Part shown: positions 63,113-64,000 of the stretch, piece by piece
Position numbering within the stretch: the first letter of the stretch is position 1
Layout: the number at the start of each line of letters is the position of its first letter
NCBI RefSeq assembly: GCF_014960965.1
Contig: NZ_CP063169.1
Coordinates: 963,581-1,027,580, forward strand
Source: Ruania alkalisoli
GTDB lineage: Bacteria; Actinomycetota; Actinomycetes; Actinomycetales; Beutenbergiaceae
Direction of reading: 5' to 3'
Length of the DNA: 64,000 nt
Program-made: the position numbers and the translations under genes
The notes under the pieces: generated by a model
What the model saw: the letters and a program-made list of their open reading frames with translations, nothing else
What the model was told of the DNA's origin: nothing
Databases searched by the model: none

Positions 63113-63561
63113 CGTCTCCTCGTTCCGACGGCGTCCTCGGCCAGCCGCAGCGCTCGAGCGGTCATCAGGTGCAGGGCGGGGGCCAGGAGCGGGTGCAGCA
63201 GGCGCAGCGGTCCAGCCAGGTGAACGTCTTCGGTCCAGTCCACACGGCACGTTCGGGGACCCAGCGGGGTGACCTGGATCGTGGCCGAGCCCAGCAGCAC
63301 CGGCCCGACTTTCTCGAGAGTGGCCACGCCTGGGCGGGGGTGAGGTGCGCCGTCGGGAGGGTCTGCCCGGGTGACCAGCATGACGTCTCGGAACCTCCGG
63401 CCGGTCACGGCCACGATCGTGTCACCGACCTGGGCCGGGCCGGGGCGGGCGGTGATGCGGGTGAACGGGATCAGCGACTCGTGCAGTGGGAGCGTTGTCA
63501 GGCGGTCGAAGACGACGGTCGCGGACCCGGGGAGTACCCGGGAGGCAGTGGTGCAGGTCAC
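63109..63561 (-). CDS. SRPBCC-fold protein
   Basis: A 150-residue protein of the polyketide-cyclase/START-like SRPBCC superfamily. The N-terminal strand ASRVLPGSATVVFDRLTTL, the middle RFRDVMLVTRADPP and the long C-terminal helix LLHPLLAPALHLMTARALRLA fit the helix-grip fold. Ligand unknown. It overlaps rocD by 4 nt and forms a two-gene operon with it. Confidence 0.8.
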   Translation of the reverse strand: MTCTTASRVLPGSATVVFDRLTTLPLHESLIPFTRITARPGPAQVGDTIVAVTGRRFRDVMLVTRADPPDGAPHPRPGVATLEKVGPVLLGSATIQVTPLGPRTCRVDWTEDVHLAGPLRLLHPLLAPALHLMTARALRLAEDAVGTRRR

Positions 63562-63646
63562 CGGGCTACGGTCCCACGGCCGGCGTCGGACCGCGAGAGC
63601 GAGTTTCGCGCGCTGGCACGCGGGCGAGGTAGGGTTTCGGTGGTCC

Positions 63647-63719
63647 GCCCCCGTAGCTCAGGGGATAGAGCAACCGCCTCCTAAGCGGTAGGTCGCGCGT
63701 TCGAATCGCGCCGGGGGCA
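63647..63719 (+). tRNA. tRNA-Arg (anticodon CCU)
   Basis: All cloverleaf parts are present: acceptor GCCCCCG/CGGGGGC, D-stem GCTC/GAGC, anticodon stem ACCGC/GCGGT with loop CTCCTAA (anticodon CCT, reads AGG), T-stem GCGCG/CGCGC with loop TTCGAAT, and discriminator A at 63719. The two bases after it are CC, but CCA is not fully encoded. Confidence 0.95.
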
Positions 63720-63871
63720 CCGAGGCGCTTGCGCCGTGTGCCCACGCGGGATTCGGGAGGAGCGTAGCGACGGTTCGCGCCGGGGGCACCGAGGCGCTTG
63801 CGCCGTGTGCCCACGCGGGATTCGCCGAGGGGCGTAGCGACGGTTCGCGCCGGGGGCACCGAGGCGCTTGG
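63707..63871 (+). repeat. Tandem repeats that include the tRNA-Arg 3' end
   Basis: Copies begin at 63707, 63776 and 63846 (periods 69 and 70 bp; the third is cut at about 25 bp). Each starts with the last 12-13 nt of the tRNA (CGCGCCGGGGGCA) and continues with CCGAGGCGCTT; copies 1 and 2 share the next 40 bp with a few changes. No gene is visible between 63720 and 63888. Confidence 0.85.
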
Positions 63872-63888
63872 TGCGGCATGATGGCCCG

Positions 63889-64000
63889 ATGGCTGGACCA
63901 CGACCCTCCCCGGACGTGCACCGCGTGACGCCGATGGGGGTGCCCGCGATCCGGGCGGCCGGACCCTGGGCCAGGCTGTGGCAACCGTTCTGGGCGGTTC
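63889..64000 (+). CDS. Partial gene at right edge, unknown
   Basis: An open frame from ATG 63889 runs off the window (MAGPRPSPDVHRVTPMGVPAI then AAGPWARLWQPFWAV). No domain can be assigned from 37 codons; the Trp-rich stretch could be the start of a membrane segment. The competing frame from ATG 63881 stops after 15 codons. Confidence 0.4.
   Translation, partial: MAGPRPSPDVHRVTPMGVPAIRAAGPWARLWQPFWAV

Noticed and set aside
63707-63871. CRISPR array
   Set aside because: Only two full units and one partial, whole units are near-identical without unique spacers, no Cas genes, and the repeat derives from the tRNA end.
63647-63888. Integrated mobile island at the tRNA-Arg gene
   Set aside because: The tRNA-end repeats are only 70 bp apart and nothing lies between them; no integrase in the visible sequence.
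63566-63984. Minus-strand frames at the right edge containing repeated GTRRKRLGAPGA and RTRDLPLRRRL
   Set aside because: These are the antisense of tRNA-Arg and of its tandem 3' repeats, not protein coding.

Overview
The window is a 64 kb piece of a high-GC (about 70% by eye) Gram-positive chromosome. The gene families point to an actinobacterium, most likely of the order Micrococcales: DUF3027, DUF2530, acVLRF1, a DUF222/HNH protein, an XPB helicase with its Helicase_C partner, and an IdeR/DtxR regulator. A Ruania- or Beutenbergia-like genus is a guess. No phage, insertion sequence, plasmid or CRISPR signal is visible. Genes are tightly packed with many ATGA/GTGA stop-start overlaps. At least twelve operon heads show a TANNNT -10 box ending 6-7 nt before the start codon, which suggests wide use of leaderless mRNAs.

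Layout. (1) 0.2-7.6 kb: molybdenum cofactor (Moco) genes in two convergent operons. The plus operon is mog-moaE-moaA plus two passengers (a nucleotidyltransferase-like protein and an inositol-monophosphatase-family enzyme). The minus operon is moeB/moeZ-moeA-moaC-mobA-DUF6457-moaD. (2) 7.7-9.6 kb: an SDR, a VOC protein and a divergent MarR with two clear operators. (3) 9.6-12.7 kb: an HTH-Mop sensor with modABC for molybdate import, closed by a perfect-palindrome terminator. (4) 12.7-20.2 kb: Uma2 nuclease, a two-component system, a NYN-domain protein, PspA, a TPM-domain membrane protein and a glutamine amidotransferase. (5) 20.2-26.7 kb: a sugar ABC importer without its own ATPase, with an esterase-like hydrolase and a LacI regulator fused to a DUF6807/PmoA domain; two LacI operators sit at the divergent promoter. 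(6) 26.7-28.1 kb: YqeB-like protein and TetR under a near-perfect palindromic operator.

(7) 28-35.8 kb: XPB helicase and partner, cold-shock protein, DUF3027 protein, a small secreted peptide missed by ordinary gene length cut-offs, an MFS transporter and an acVLRF1 protein. (8) 35.8-45.1 kb: a ROK repressor divergent from a GH29 fucosidase-sugar ABC-MlrC-ROK kinase-ManA-like operon. (9) 45.2-51.7 kb: a 2-hydroxyacid dehydrogenase, DUF2530, a purine permease, a DUF222/HNH endonuclease under a LexA-like box, and a MarR-MFS pair. (10) 51.8-56 kb: a TPP riboswitch followed by ykoFEDC for thiamine/HMP uptake. (11) 56-59.7 kb: SDR, SerC, a citrate-synthase homologue that has lost its catalytic residues, and a DtxR regulator. 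(12) 59.7-64 kb: a c-di-AMP riboswitch with an NlpC/P60 hydrolase, a universal stress protein, ornithine aminotransferase, an SRPBCC protein, and tRNA-Arg(CCU) whose 3' end is repeated twice downstream.

The strongest oddities are the catalytically degenerate citrate synthase, the truncated ManA-like protein, the LacI-DUF6807 fusion, the LexA-like box over a leaderless start, and the tandem repeats carrying the tRNA 3' end. I see no single locus that is clearly a new defence or mobile system. Comparisons with Mycobacterium tuberculosis proteins and gene order are from memory and were not searched.
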